DNA of 64,000 nt from Saccharomycopsis fibuligera x Saccharomycopsis cf. fibuligera (GCA_001936135.1 CP012820.1:1488001-1552000), one strand, 5' to 3'; counted from the stretch's first letter, positions 39,501 through 50,003 are shown. Program-made: numbers and translations. The notes: generated from the letters alone by a model not told the origin.

Positions 39501-40663
39501 AGCAGGACGCCGCAGGGTCGGCACCACCCCAGAGTGACAACGACCCTGGAATTAAGGTTGGGCAGAGTGGATAGTGCGTTGTCATTGGCGCAAACGGGAC
39601 GTAATTAACCGGGAGGGTTCGGCAGAAAAACATGGCGTCTGTTTAAGTTTAGCAACCATACGAAACAAGCATCTCCCCGGCTACCCTTGCACATCGACAG
39701 CTCGCAGAGTCGGCTCGACACCAGCCCAATACCTCCAGCCGGGCGCTCGCCATCCCAGGCAGGTCCTCTGTGCGCTTGTCAACGGACAACAGCAAACGCC
39801 GTAGGGCCTATCTAACATGAAACAAACAAGACTGTTGAAATCCTAACCACCGTACATGCAGCTCGCGCGTAAGCTGGGCTACCATCACAGCAGTGGTGAC
39901 TGCGAGCATTGACAGTTAGTTGTGCATGTTGCAAAAGCCCGATGGCATGAGTGGTGTCCGACTCTGTCCCGAGATTGCACAGCAGCAGCAGCACAGCAAA
40001 TTGGCTGCCCGGCAGTCTGCGCCAGTCGTTGGTAAAGCACGAGCCCACTTGAAACAAAAATGTATATTCCACATATTTCCGCCAGTGCGTCTTGCCCGTG
40101 CGTCTTGCCAGTGCATCCGTAATTGCTCTCCGTCCGTTCTGCGCAACCAGGCTGGGCTGGCGCAAACGCTGTGCTCAGCAGAATCGCGGCCACTGCGCAT
40201 GGGCACACTACAAGAACTACAAAGGCGCGCCAGCCGCCGATTTGCTTGAGCAAGATTGCCTGCCGACAGAGCTGTTCCAGTGCCGAAGCTTCCCACCCGT
40301 CCACCATCTGGCGCACAATGCAGTTGTCAATCGTCGATCGCTATAGTTAGTGCCATGTCTAGCCTGCATACAAATCAACGCACGTACTCATGCATGAATA
40401 AACTCGTGCATTCATGCATTCATGCATTTATGCACCGCTGCTTGTTTTCGGTCTTGTTAAATTTCTAAAAAAATATTTTTGTACGAATTATCCCTGCCGC
40501 AAGACATTATCCGTTCGGACGGCCGCCCACAAAAAGCACAAAACAGCATAAAACAGCGGTCTCTGCCGTTAAGGTTGGCGGCGCACACTACGCGCCGGGT
40601 AACCTTCGGAATAAAAAATATAACAGGCAAGAAATCAAAGCGATAACGAAGAGGATAAGTAAG

Positions 40664-40684
40664 CACACACACACACACACACAC
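40664..40684. repeat. (CA)n microsatellite
   Basis: About ten CA units inside the gene-free GC-rich region. Confidence 0.9.
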
Positions 40685-41561
40685 CGCACAAAAGTAGGAC
40701 GCATGCATGCTGTGAGCAGCAGCAGCAGCAGAATTAGCAAATTAGCTTTTCTCTGGTGAATTATTGTTTGTCTCAAAACAGCCGCCCTACCAAGGCAGAA
40801 CGTTACGTGCCCGTTAGCAGACAGCGTTACAAATGGTGCCATTAGCTACGGCAAAAGAGAAAGCAGCGCCGACAGACTGCGAACAACAAGCAAAGGTTTG
40901 GCCTGCCCACATGCCCGTTCGCGGTACACGTCGATAGAGCCAGAACTGCGAGACCGGCCAAACTTCCGTCTGACTCATCCCGCTGATAAGACACTGGCAC
41001 TGGGCAAGGGCTGTCAGCCAGAGCTCTATATCAGCTAACGCGTTCCAGTCTGCAGCGGGTGGTTGGCGGTTCCGGAAGGTTGGGCTTTGGGGGTCCATGG
41101 GGGTGCTGCAAGCAGCCTTTTAGAGTGTGTGCCGTACGGAGCAGCAAAATACGACGCAACATTCAGCACAGGCGCAGTGAGTGAGTGCACAAACAGAGTG
41201 TAGTGATGTAGTCATATGCATACTGAAGCGCTGTGAGGCAAGGTGGAACAGAGAGCGAGGCCGGCGGCTGCATCTGGAATATGCTCTCGACGAACAAATG
41301 TGCAAAACTGCAAAGCAGCCAAAGAGCAACGATCGATTGCAGGCAGACAGACAGACAGACAAAGGCAGTCAGTCAGCCATGGTTGGTGGATTTAGCGTTT
41401 AACGTTTGGAGTTTATGGCCCCTGGGTTTTTCCTTCGAATTGGCTGTTGCTTGCCCAAAGGAAAAGCCTTCAGCCGTCTTCTAGGAAAGCTAGATTTTCT
41501 GTTTTCTGTTCTCCTGGCGTCTCAAAAAGAAGAAGAGTTAATAACAAAAAAAAAATAAAAG

Positions 41562-41588
41562 AAAAAAAAAAAAAAAAAAAAAAAAAAA
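41562..41588. repeat. A27 homopolymer
   Basis: An uninterrupted run of 27 A, preceded by shorter A runs, in the presumed MYB promoter or leader. Confidence 0.9.
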
Positions 41589-42194
41589 CAGAGCAGCCGT
41601 CAGCCAGGAAAAACTAAAATCCCTAGGGTAGCACACGCGCACACACATACAAATTACTTGGTCTCGTTTTCGTTTTTAGTTTTGTTTTTGCCCTCTATTT
41701 CTGTCTTTTTGTCTTTCTTTCTTGCTCCATCCTCTCCCGCTAGCCTTTGAAGCCCATTTGCAACCCAATACCGCCAGTTACAGCGTATCATAATTACCTG
41801 CTATCAATACTACTCCCGGGACTTCCCACACCGCAGCACAGCCAACTAGCCAGCGATCCAGCGAGCCAGCGAGTCAGCCAGCCGACCAACCAACCAACCA
41901 AAGCCAGCAGTTTCATCCAGCAGTACATAGTCAAACGCGGCGTTACTCGTTTTTCCACAACCAGAAGGAGATACCAGTCCTTTCCTATCCCTCAAAATCT
42001 GCCAGTTCGGGTATTCCTTCTAATTGCTCTTGCTAATTCGCTAACTGACTATTTCGGCCAAGTAAAGGAGCGAAAAATTTTGCATTGGCAAGTATACCAT
42101 AGGAACTGAAACACTATCTAGGAAAAAGTCAACAAACAGATTGGCCAGAAAACATTTGATACAAGCATACACTACAAAGAAAAAACACAGTTAA

Positions 42195-42329
42195 ATGGAA
42201 GCAATCTACTCTCTCGGCCTCACAACATTCGACCAGTCCAACAACAACAGCAAAAAACAACAAAGCTTCCCAGTTGCAACTTCAGCCCCCGCCCACATTC
42301 ACAAGCACCACCGCGTTTCCCTGTTATGA
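42195..42329 (+). CDS. Upstream ORF (44 codons) overlapping the MYB start codon (ATGA)
   Basis: An ATG at 42195 opens a 44-codon frame (MEAIYSLGLTTFDQSNNNSK and onward), ending with TGA at 42327-42329. That TGA overlaps the MYB ATG (42326-42328) in the sequence ATGA. The peptide has no recognised domain. The arrangement would allow termination-reinitiation or repress the downstream ORF; whether the transcript includes this ATG is not known. No other uORF was followed systematically. Confidence 0.5.
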   Translation: MEAIYSLGLTTFDQSNNNSKKQQSFPVATSAPAHIHKHHRVSLL

Positions 42330-44437
42330 GCTACAGCCACAATAACATGATTCATTCCCAAATGTCTAGCAGCAATAGCACCAGCCAGTCACAAGCGGCC
42401 TTAAGCCTGTCACAGATCCCTCAGAAAAGAGGCCCTTGGTCTCCAGAAGAGGACCGCAAACTTATGGAGCTCATCACTGTTTATGGCCCCTCTAATTGGG
42501 TCAGAATATCAAACTTTTTGGGTACACGAACCGCCAAACAGTGCAGAGAAAGATATCACCAGAACTTAAAGCCATCGTTGAATCGTTCGCCCATAACTCC
42601 TGAGGAAGGAGCCTACATTGAAGAATTGGTGCAGCGCTACGGTAAGCGCTGGGCTGAAATCGCCAGACACTTGAATGGCCGTTCCGACAACGCAATCAAA
42701 AATTGGTGGAATGGCGGTGCCAACAGAAGAAGAAGAGCTTCTGCTCAAGCTAACGTGCAACAAGAACAGTACTTGCACAGACTTTCTTCTCAATCGCAGG
42801 ACCATCTCCACCACCACCACCACCACCCGCACCATCAAAATCCTCTTGCTCCTCCGGCCCCACATCATCAGCATCAGCATCCTCCACATCTTCATCATCA
42901 ACATCATCAACCGTCTACTGGCTTCCAGCAACAAGATCACGTTGACAACCAATATCATAACCCATCTCCGGGTGCTGGTGCAGGCACTGGCCATCCTCCT
43001 CATCAACGGCAACCATCTTATTCTTCCAAACTTCAACCCCCAGTGGTGCTTCCTTTGGTAAACAGTGGCACCTCTTCCACTGCTAATTCACCTTTGAGCG
43101 CAAACTTCACATACTCTTCTCAACAGCAACAGCAGCAACAGCAGCAGCAACAACAACAACAGCAGGCTCCTACGTTGCCACCAATCACCTCAAACCCTCT
43201 GCTGCAATCAATACAGCAAAGTGGTGCTGCCACTAAGCCTCCCATTACTCTCCCAAGCTTATCATCAAACTTGTACAATAGCCAACAACCTCTGCATCAA
43301 CAAGCGCCAGTGCCTCCGCCATTGCAACATTTCGAGACCGATTTCATTGGCGGCCCAAAAAGAAGGTTGCTTGATAGTAGAAGACATTCTGCTGCTACCA
43401 TTGTTACTTCTAGCTATGTTTCTCCGTCACCAAATTCGCTTTCGACTTCTAGAAACAGTTCCATTTCCTTTGACAATTTATCCAGCAATGATTCATTATC
43501 TTCCAATAGTGCCCTGAGAAGATCTTCATTAGTAGCAGACTATTTCCCGAACGGCAGCAATCCCCATGCAATTACCAAGCCAAGCATACGGAAAAGAAAT
43601 TCGATCTATTCAGCTACTTCGTACTCGAAATTTGGCGGCGCACTTCCAAACCCTTCTCCTTCAATTCCAAATATTTTGCCTCATAGTTATAACAGCTCAC
43701 CGAATGTTCTTCCTCCACAAGCTAAAAATTCTGAAAATCCAATTGCTCCCACTCACAAAGAATCATTGCCACCATTGCTTTTCAATAGCCTGTCTTCCTC
43801 ATCATTACATCAACAGTCACCGTTGACTTTACCTCCTCTTAGCTCAACATTAAATAACAGTAGTAGCGGTGATAATAACAACAATGACTCAACAGACAGC
43901 TTAACCTTTAAGGCGGGATTCTCATTGAACAAGAAATTGCCTTATGAATCCAAAGAGTACAATCGGACGCCATTATATTCTTCGTCATTAAATTCCTCTC
44001 AGAAAAATCTCTTCAAATCAAATTTCTCCTTTAGTAATAGCAGTCAAAGTAACAATAGCTCGGCCAGTAACGTCACCGTGACTCACACAGACAATGAAAA
44101 TGACAATAGCAATGCTCAAAAGATTAACACCAAAGACGATGACCAGGAAATGTCTACTGATGAGATATTGTCAACTAAAGTAGAAAGAACAAAATCAACG
44201 ACACCGACTAAGACAAGTAGTGGAACTTTAATTGCGGAACCAATTTCCCCATCAAAGACATTGACCAATGCTACGGCATCCTTACAAATAAAATCAGAAA
44301 ATGAACGCCAAAAAGGTGCTAATAAACAAGAAGCATCAAAAACCACTCATAACGACACTAGAGACGAAGAGGTTAACGAAGCGGAGAATGATGGAACACA
44401 AAAGAGAAGAATGACAATTGCCAATTTGCTCGACTAA
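42326..44437 (+). CDS. Two-repeat MYB transcription factor (FlbD-like)
   Basis: A 703-residue protein with two consecutive MYB repeats at about 33-135. The first repeat is RGPWSPEEDRKLMELITVYG followed by a second Trp (NWVRIS) and TAKQCRERYHQNLKP. The second repeat is SPITPEEGAYIEELVQRYGK followed by RWAEIARHLNGRSDNAIKN. The WWNGGANRRRR end of the second repeat resembles the FlbD type of fungal regulators. The remainder is disordered and rich in His, Gln, Pro and Ser, with a His run (about 163-170), a long Gln run (about 265-280) and a conserved-looking terminal RRMTIANLLD. It is probably a nuclear regulator; its targets are unknown. It is preceded by an exceptionally long gene-free region and an overlapping uORF. 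Confidence 0.85.
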   Translation: MSYSHNNMIHSQMSSSNSTSQSQAALSLSQIPQKRGPWSPEEDRKLMELITVYGPSNWVRISNFLGTRTAKQCRERYHQNLKPSLNRSPITPEEGAYIEELVQRYGKRWAEIARHLNGRSDNAIKNWWNGGANRRRRASAQANVQQEQYLHRLSSQSQDHLHHHHHHPHHQNPLAPPAPHHQHQHPPHLHHQHHQPSTGFQQQDHVDNQYHNPSPGAGAGTGHPPHQRQPSYSSKLQPPVVLPLVNSGTSSTANSPLSANFTYSSQQQQQQQQQQQQQQQAPTLPPITSNPLLQSIQQSGAATKPPITLPSLSSNLYNSQQPLHQQAPVPPPLQHFETDFIGGPKRRLLDSRRHSAATIVTSSYVSPSPNSLSTSRNSSISFDNLSSNDSLSSNSALRRSSLVADYFPNGSNPHAITKPSIRKRNSIYSATSYSKFGGALPNPSPSIPNILPHSYNSSPNVLPPQAKNSENPIAPTHKESLPPLLFNSLSSSSLHQQSPLTLPPLSSTLNNSSSGDNNNNDSTDSLTFKAGFSLNKKLPYESKEYNRTPLYSSSLNSSQKNLFKSNFSFSNSSQSNNSSASNVTVTHTDNENDNSNAQKINTKDDDQEMSTDEILSTKVERTKSTTPTKTSSGTLIAEPISPSKTLTNATASLQIKSENERQKGANKQEASKTTHNDTRDEEVNEAENDGTQKRRMTIANLLD

Positions 44438-45026
44438 TGAAAAAAGGATTATATTTGTAAAAAGAACTGAGAAAAAAAAAAATATACAAAAATTATATTC
44501 TGACTGTACAATATCAATATGTTTTTCTTTTTCCATTACTGCCGTTTTATTTTCTGTTTCACACCAAATTAGGCAACATTAAAACACTATCAAGCAGGCA
44601 GAAAAGTTCAAAAAGATACAAATAAAGCTTCAATACGTTACTATGTCACGAGATAGCTACTGAATGCATGAAGCTTGTTGAGACCACAGCTTCAAATTCA
44701 GCTTTAAATTTTTTCCTCCAATTTATCAGTTTATGTTTCTCAATAGTTTTCAAGGTGATAATCATACAATATCTAACGTATTTTTTGGCGTTGGACTTTT
44801 TTTGATTCAATCATATTTCTGTTTTTCAATTTTAGTTCGATAATCGTTTATATGACTTTTTTTTCACCTTTCTTTTTCTGTCCGTTGTCTCCTTGATGTT
44901 GTTGCCTTTAGATACTTTTGCTTTGTTCAATGTTACCTGTTTGTTTCTATTTACTTGTTGCTTGCCAATCTACTTATAGTAATGTTACTGTCTTCGTCAC
45001 TTCTCTTTATTAGATCTATCTATTTT

Positions 45027-45028
<2 letters not shown>

Positions 45029-45058
<30 letters not shown>

Positions 45059-45085
45059 GTGTGTATCTATTTATCTATCTATTAA
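45029..45085. repeat. (ATCT)n tetranucleotide repeat
   Basis: About seven perfect ATCT units followed by interrupted copies. Confidence 0.9.
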
Positions 45086-45515
45086 TTTCTTTAACATTTT
45101 GACTTTCTCTTTTCTCGGCGTGGTTCAGCTATTTATTCAGTGACTCTAAAAATTTTATTTTTCTCTGTTTTGATTTTTCTGATTATAGTTTGTTTTTTTG
45201 TTTAATTTTTGTTTACTTATTTACCTTCACCTACTACATTGTTACTCTAGTTAATTTTTGCCTTCCGTTTATTACTGTTTATCCTTTTTTTGCTTCAGTT
45301 TTCGATCAAATTGTTTGATTTTGTACATTAACAACTCGTAATTATTTTCTTCCTTTTGTTCTAAGCTTGCTATCTCAATCGCTTTTTTTTTTTTTTATTG
45401 CTACTTTTCAATTTGCTTTTATAAAACTTTTACACATTTGATTTAATGAATAGCAACAAATATTATGCTTCTTTAACGTATTGTTGAAGCACAAATCTTT
45501 TTTTTTCTCCGATTA

Positions 45516-45601
45516 TTTGACGCGTCTGCGCAGCGTCAAAAATTGAAAAATTAGAAAACAAAAAACAAAATGAAAAAAGAAGAATACGCGCGCGATGAGA
45601 T
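45516..45601 (+). promoter_or_regulatory. PMS1 upstream cluster: MCB, stem-loop, paired A-tract motif, PAC-like box
   Basis: ACGCGT at 45520-45525 is an MluI cell-cycle box (MBF site), which drives G1/S expression of DNA replication and repair genes. It lies inside an 8-bp inverted repeat (TTTGACGC at 45516-45523, GCGTCAAA at 45533-45540). The 15-mer AAAAATTGAAAAATT follows directly (45538-45552). GCGATGAGAT at 45592-45601 matches the PAC consensus of ribosome-biogenesis genes. The cluster is about 310-390 bases before the PMS1 ATG. Confidence 0.5.
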
Positions 45602-45906
45602 GGCTCGCAACACGTATCGTCCTCGATTCATCAAAGCGGTAACTTACTGGCGGAAGCACACAACTTAGATAGCCTTAGTCTTTTGCCAAATTATCTTTAG
45701 AAGCAGGTGTTAGGCTTTCTGATTATATTCGGTTTTACAAATCAGAGTTTTCGAATCATTGGATAGATCAAATTGTTACAATTTGGCATTAAATTTTTAT
45801 ACTATATATAAATATTTACACGGCGGTTGAGCTCGCATTTGCTAGATATCAATATATCACTAATAAGTCACAGTATATATATTAAAAGGGGCAGCAGATA
45901 CCAACA

Positions 45907-48900
45907 ATGAATAACACATTCAGGAATAGCCAAGTCGGCAGCAAGATCAGAGCCACGTCCACTGCAGACATCCACAAGCTTACTTCCGGCCAAGTGATAA
46001 TTGATCTAGAAAGTGCTGTTAAAGAACTTTTAGAAAACAGTCTTGATGCACATGCCAACAATATTGAAATCATTTTCAAAAACTATGGTCTGGATTACGT
46101 GGAAGTCATAGACAACGGTACTGGCATCTCAGAGGATAACTTCACCTCGGTGGCGGCCAAATACCATACTTCGAAGATCAGCAATTTCGAAGACCTTCAA
46201 TCCAACGTCACTACGTATGGGTTTCGAGGTGAAGCAATGTCGTCACTCTGTGCCATTGGTAACGTAATGCTCGTTACCGCGACTAAAGAGGTTGCGCCAA
46301 AGGCCACTGCATTACATTTTGATAATGCTGGTATTATCAAAGAAAGGAAAGTGGCATCAAGGGTAATGGGCACAACGGTTAACGTAAGTGATCTTTTTGC
46401 CCTGTTGCCCGTGCGGCGAAAGATTTTTGTTAAGAATATCAAGAAGGAGTTCACAAAGGCAATAACATTGATTCAAGCATATTGTGTAATATGTCAAGGA
46501 GTGAAAATCACGGTGTCTAATATCAGCGGTGGTGGTGGTAACAGCAGTGGTAATGGCAGTGTTAAGGGAAAAGGTGAGGGCAAAAAAAAATTATTGTTCA
46601 GTACTAATAAGAATGGTTCAACAAAGGATAATATTGTGAATATTTTCGGAGCCGGAATAAGGAAAAGTTTGATGCAGGTAGATTTTGTGGTTGAGGTTAA
46701 GCTGAAATCAATACAGAAGGAAATAAATGCTAATGAAGACGTCAATGATCGTAATTATGATGATAGTGAACGTGATAATGATATCGGTAATGATGATGAT
46801 GAAGAACGGTTTGTGGAAAAGATGAAAATTCGATTCACCGGCTTTATATCCTATCATTCATTCGGCTTTGGCAGAAATTCAACAGACAGACAAATGTTTT
46901 TCATTAATAACAGGCCCTGTGCATTACCAAGGTTTGCTAGAAGTATAAACGAAGTATATAAATCATATAACCGGGTCCAGTATCCGGTATTTTTCCTAAA
47001 TGCTTTAGTGGAACCACATTGGTTGGATATTAACATAACGCCAGATAAGAAAACTATCAATTTTGCCAATGAGGGTTTAGTGTTGGATGAATTAAAAGAG
47101 CAAATTAATGGATTGTACGCGACTCTGAACGATATTCTTCCTGTTGGTGTGACTCAAAGTATCACTGATTCTTTGAAGCAGCATACTATAGATAGAAGTT
47201 TCAAGGAGCTTGACTCCCCGCAAAAAAAGAAATATAATGAAGATGACGAAGTCCTGAGTCATAAAAAGAGAAAATTGGATGAATCCTTATCTAAGTTCTC
47301 GTTGCAAAGTCAGGAAAGTGCTGAGAGCAGTGAACCAGAAAAAACGGAAGAGTTTCCGATTACGCAAGAATCTCTTGAAACAGGAGAAAGCAAAGAAAGT
47401 GACAACAGTGATGCTGAAGCGGGCGACCGTACAATTATTGACGAGGCAATAGAAGGAGATGCTAGTGGTGAGGCAAGAGCAAATGACGAGCAATATGATC
47501 CAATAGCTAATGTTCAAGTTATATCAACTGATCAAGTCTCTCAGTTTAAAGATCTGGCTAACAATGATTTACAGAAAGTTGTAGTCATGGAACATGCAGA
47601 CAAAAAGGAAGATATTGATGTTAAAAATAAAGAAGATCATTTTAAACTTAACCAGCAGGAGGAACAAATACAAGAAGAGGAAGAAGTAAAAGAACAAAAT
47701 GAAGACAAAATGAGCCACTTAAACCAGACCTTAGGAGCTGCTGATAGTAAAGTGGAAACTTCGACTCACATTTGGGACAATAACGAATTGCAGAAGTTCA
47801 TTGGGGATCACAGCAATGCCGCTGATTTATTATCATGCAAATGTCTGCACCATGGTTCTGCAGCAAGCATGGAAACTGCCATTAATCAAAATAGTATGAA
47901 GATGAATGTTGACGAGGACATAAAACTAATCAATATACTTTCAGGCTTACAATCAACCGAAGGAAAGCTTGCTGAGAACTACTTAACTAGCAAAAAAAAC
48001 GATTCTCTCAACTATATTGTTACGATTGATAATGATAGTCACAGAATGATGGATAATTTCAGATTCATCAAAGGAAATCACAGATGGCACAGTGGCAACT
48101 ATAGTGAAAACGGTGATACTGAGGATAAGGAGGATCAAGGCTCCATAAATGAACATAACATGAAAGATGAAATTTCAGTAGATGACATCAACAAACCTGC
48201 AGAAGAAGCCGAATCAGAGCTCGCTTTAAAAATTAGTAAAACTGATTTTTTAAACATGAAAATTATTGGTCAATTTAACTTGGGATTCATCATTGTGGTG
48301 AAGCCAACTGACGGCGAATTATTTATCATTGATCAGCATGCTTCTGATGAAAAATATAATTTTGAAAAATTGTCTAAAGAAACAGTTTTTCAAAGCCAGA
48401 GGCTAGTCATCCCGCAAGAACTTCAACTCAGTTCGATTGACAGAATGATTGTTTTAGAGCATTTGAATATTTTTTTGAAAAACGGATTTACTATTACTTC
48501 TGAAAACAAAAATGATAATGGCGATTATGAAAGAAGTGGCGACAATGATGATGACGATAACGAATCTTCGAAAAAGTTATATTTAAAGTCCACACCCACT
48601 TCAAAGAAAACAGTTTTTGGCATTTCCGACTTCAATGAACTTGTCACCTTAATTAAAGAAAATCAAGGCATGGGCAAACAAAGCATGGAATCTTTGAAAT
48701 GTTCTAAAATTAGGCTGATGTTCGCCATGCGTGCTTGTCGTAAAAGTATTATGGTTGGTAAACCATTAACTCAGAAAGCAATGATAAAAGTGGTACGTAA
48801 CTTGAACGGGTTAGATAAACCTTGGAATTGTCCACATGGAAGACCAACTATGAGGCACTTGACAAAGTTGGATAAAATCAAAAGTTTTAATGATGATTAT

Positions 48901-48909
48901 AGGTTATGA
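45907..48909 (+). CDS. PMS1: DNA mismatch repair protein Pms1 (MutL alpha subunit)
   Basis: A 1000-residue MutL homolog. The GHKL ATPase motifs are present: KELLENSLDAHA (about 39-50), IDNGTGIS, and TYGFRGEAMSSL. The Met in the last is a small variation on the common GEAL. A long acidic, low-complexity linker spans about 400-760. The C-terminal endonuclease/dimerisation domain follows, with DQHASDE (from about 809) matching the DQHA-x2-E metal-binding motif, ACRKSIMVGKPL near 938 and CPHGRP near 978. In eukaryotes it pairs with Mlh1 and nicks the error-containing strand. It is longer than Saccharomyces Pms1 (873) because of linker and a small Gly/Asn insertion (about 205-225). Confidence 0.95.
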   Translation: MNNTFRNSQVGSKIRATSTADIHKLTSGQVIIDLESAVKELLENSLDAHANNIEIIFKNYGLDYVEVIDNGTGISEDNFTSVAAKYHTSKISNFEDLQSNVTTYGFRGEAMSSLCAIGNVMLVTATKEVAPKATALHFDNAGIIKERKVASRVMGTTVNVSDLFALLPVRRKIFVKNIKKEFTKAITLIQAYCVICQGVKITVSNISGGGGNSSGNGSVKGKGEGKKKLLFSTNKNGSTKDNIVNIFGAGIRKSLMQVDFVVEVKLKSIQKEINANEDVNDRNYDDSERDNDIGNDDDEERFVEKMKIRFTGFISYHSFGFGRNSTDRQMFFINNRPCALPRFARSINEVYKSYNRVQYPVFFLNALVEPHWLDINITPDKKTINFANEGLVLDELKEQINGLYATLNDILPVGVTQSITDSLKQHTIDRSFKELDSPQKKKYNEDDEVLSHKKRKLDESLSKFSLQSQESAESSEPEKTEEFPITQESLETGESKESDNSDAEAGDRTIIDEAIEGDASGEARANDEQYDPIANVQVISTDQVSQFKDLANNDLQKVVVMEHADKKEDIDVKNKEDHFKLNQQEEQIQEEEEVKEQNEDKMSHLNQTLGAADSKVETSTHIWDNNELQKFIGDHSNAADLLSCKCLHHGSAASMETAINQNSMKMNVDEDIKLINILSGLQSTEGKLAENYLTSKKNDSLNYIVTIDNDSHRMMDNFRFIKGNHRWHSGNYSENGDTEDKEDQGSINEHNMKDEISVDDINKPAEEAESELALKISKTDFLNMKIIGQFNLGFIIVVKPTDGELFIIDQHASDEKYNFEKLSKETVFQSQRLVIPQELQLSSIDRMIVLEHLNIFLKNGFTITSENKNDNGDYERSGDNDDDDNESSKKLYLKSTPTSKKTVFGISDFNELVTLIKENQGMGKQSMESLKCSKIRLMFAMRACRKSIMVGKPLTQKAMIKVVRNLNGLDKPWNCPHGRPTMRHLTKLDKIKSFNDDYRL

Positions 48910-49649
48910 TTGAATGTAAATTGATTTATTGTTTAATTTCTTTTTTTTTATGCTTTTGTTTGATATCCTGGTGTAGCACTGGTTAATGGTTTGAAAGCTA
49001 CAGTTTTTTAATAAATATCGTTCTTTTGTGTACTCATTCTCAGTATACCATGTTTAGTACTTTACGATAGTCCCTTTTTGCTTAAGAAAGCATTTATAAT
49101 AGAGATAGTAGGCCCTTGGTAGTCTTTAATTCCTTCCATAACTCACGGAAACAAACTGATGGGCCTGTAAGCCAGTTCTTTGTCAGAATTGGTTATCTAA
49201 CGACAGTGTTTTACATAAGAGAAGAACATATTGGTAATGTTTAAAGAAATCTGAAAGTGACATGAGTAAATAAAATTTAATGGAAAAAATATTGAGCCTG
49301 CGCTTTTCTAATCGTGTCGGCAAAAAAGTCAAGAAATGAAAAACATAACAGTAAAGCATAAGGTCATTTATCCTAGTAACGCCAATATTTAACAATATTA
49401 CTTTATTGACAACACATTTACCATTCATGGTAGCTATATTATAGCTAGCTGTATCCATAATACAGAATGTTAAGTGCATCTTCAAATATATCATCGCTCT
49501 TCTTGATCCACCAACATCTTGATGCTATTTCGTCCACCAATGCACAGCACGGCAGCCACATTTACATGCGTCATCTTGCATAAACATATGCCCGGGTGTG
49601 TCGGGGATGTCGGAAAAATAAAAAGATAATATAAAAAATAAAAATAAAA

Positions 49650-49681
49650 TTTGTCCTCGGCGGACGAAAAATTGAAAAATT
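49650..49681. promoter_or_regulatory. Stem-loop followed by the 15-mer paired A-tract motif, no gene attached
   Basis: TTTGTCC (49650-49656) pairs with GGACGAA (49662-49668, one G-T pair) and is followed by AAAAATTGAAAAATT (49667-49681). The arrangement mirrors 45516-45552. Neither neighbouring gene starts here. Confidence 0.35.
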
Positions 49682-49957
49682 AAGAAATCAAAACAAAAAC
49701 AAAAAACGCCAAACTATTAGTTGTATTCAATACCAATGCAGGGAGTCTAATTAATACAGTATGCTGGCTAAATAGACAAACCTACTATAATAAACAAGCA
49801 AATCAGCCGTACAAACGGTATAAATTTTGCAATGCCATGAATGATGTAAACAATTTTACAATAAATGGAGAATATAATTTGATTTTGCGCGTTTTGTCCC
49901 CAATTTAATTTTTCTAATTTTTTTCAGATGTCACAAAACAAAAAGAAGCTGTCTGTT

Positions 49958-49958
<1 letters not shown>

Positions 49959-50002
<44 letters not shown>
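49959..50002. repeat. A44 homopolymer
   Basis: An uninterrupted run of 44 A in the assembled sequence; its length is likely uncertain. On the FKH2 sense strand it is a T run about 700 bases past the stop. Confidence 0.85.

Positions 50003-50003
<1 letters not shown>

Larger units (their letters stand above)
38263..42194. other. Long gene-free region with a GC-rich core (about 38406-41400)
   Basis: The window is mostly AT-rich, but most of this stretch is visibly above 50% GC. It has no ATG-initiated ORF with coding character; the longest frames begin with TTG or GTG and have improbable composition. It is dense in short tandem duplications: GTGTCAGYC x3 near 38787, a CGCGGTTTGGCCG-type duplication near 39125, (GTCGCC)n at 39461-39500, GTGCGTCTTGCC x2 near 40084, TGCATTCA copies near 40408, and (CA)n near 40664. 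The right end (41400-42194) turns into A-, CT- and CA-rich tracts that look like a long 5' leader of the MYB gene. Its role is unknown. Confidence 0.6.
44438..45906. other. Gene-free region between MYB and PMS1
   Basis: About 1.5 kb. The left part (3' of MYB) is T-rich with a (TCTA)n tract at about 45029-45085. The right part is the PMS1 promoter with the MCB and associated elements listed separately. No RNA gene is seen. Confidence 0.5.

Noticed and set aside
41747-42109. 120-codon frame upstream of the MYB gene
   Set aside because: It starts with TTG, and its low-complexity content (Gln/Pro/Thr/Ser) comes from CCAACCAA-type repeats.
49183-49494. 103-codon minus-strand frame downstream of PMS1
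   Set aside because: No motif, Met/Leu/Phe/Cys-rich composition typical of AT-rich non-coding DNA, and no consensus splice signals to extend it.
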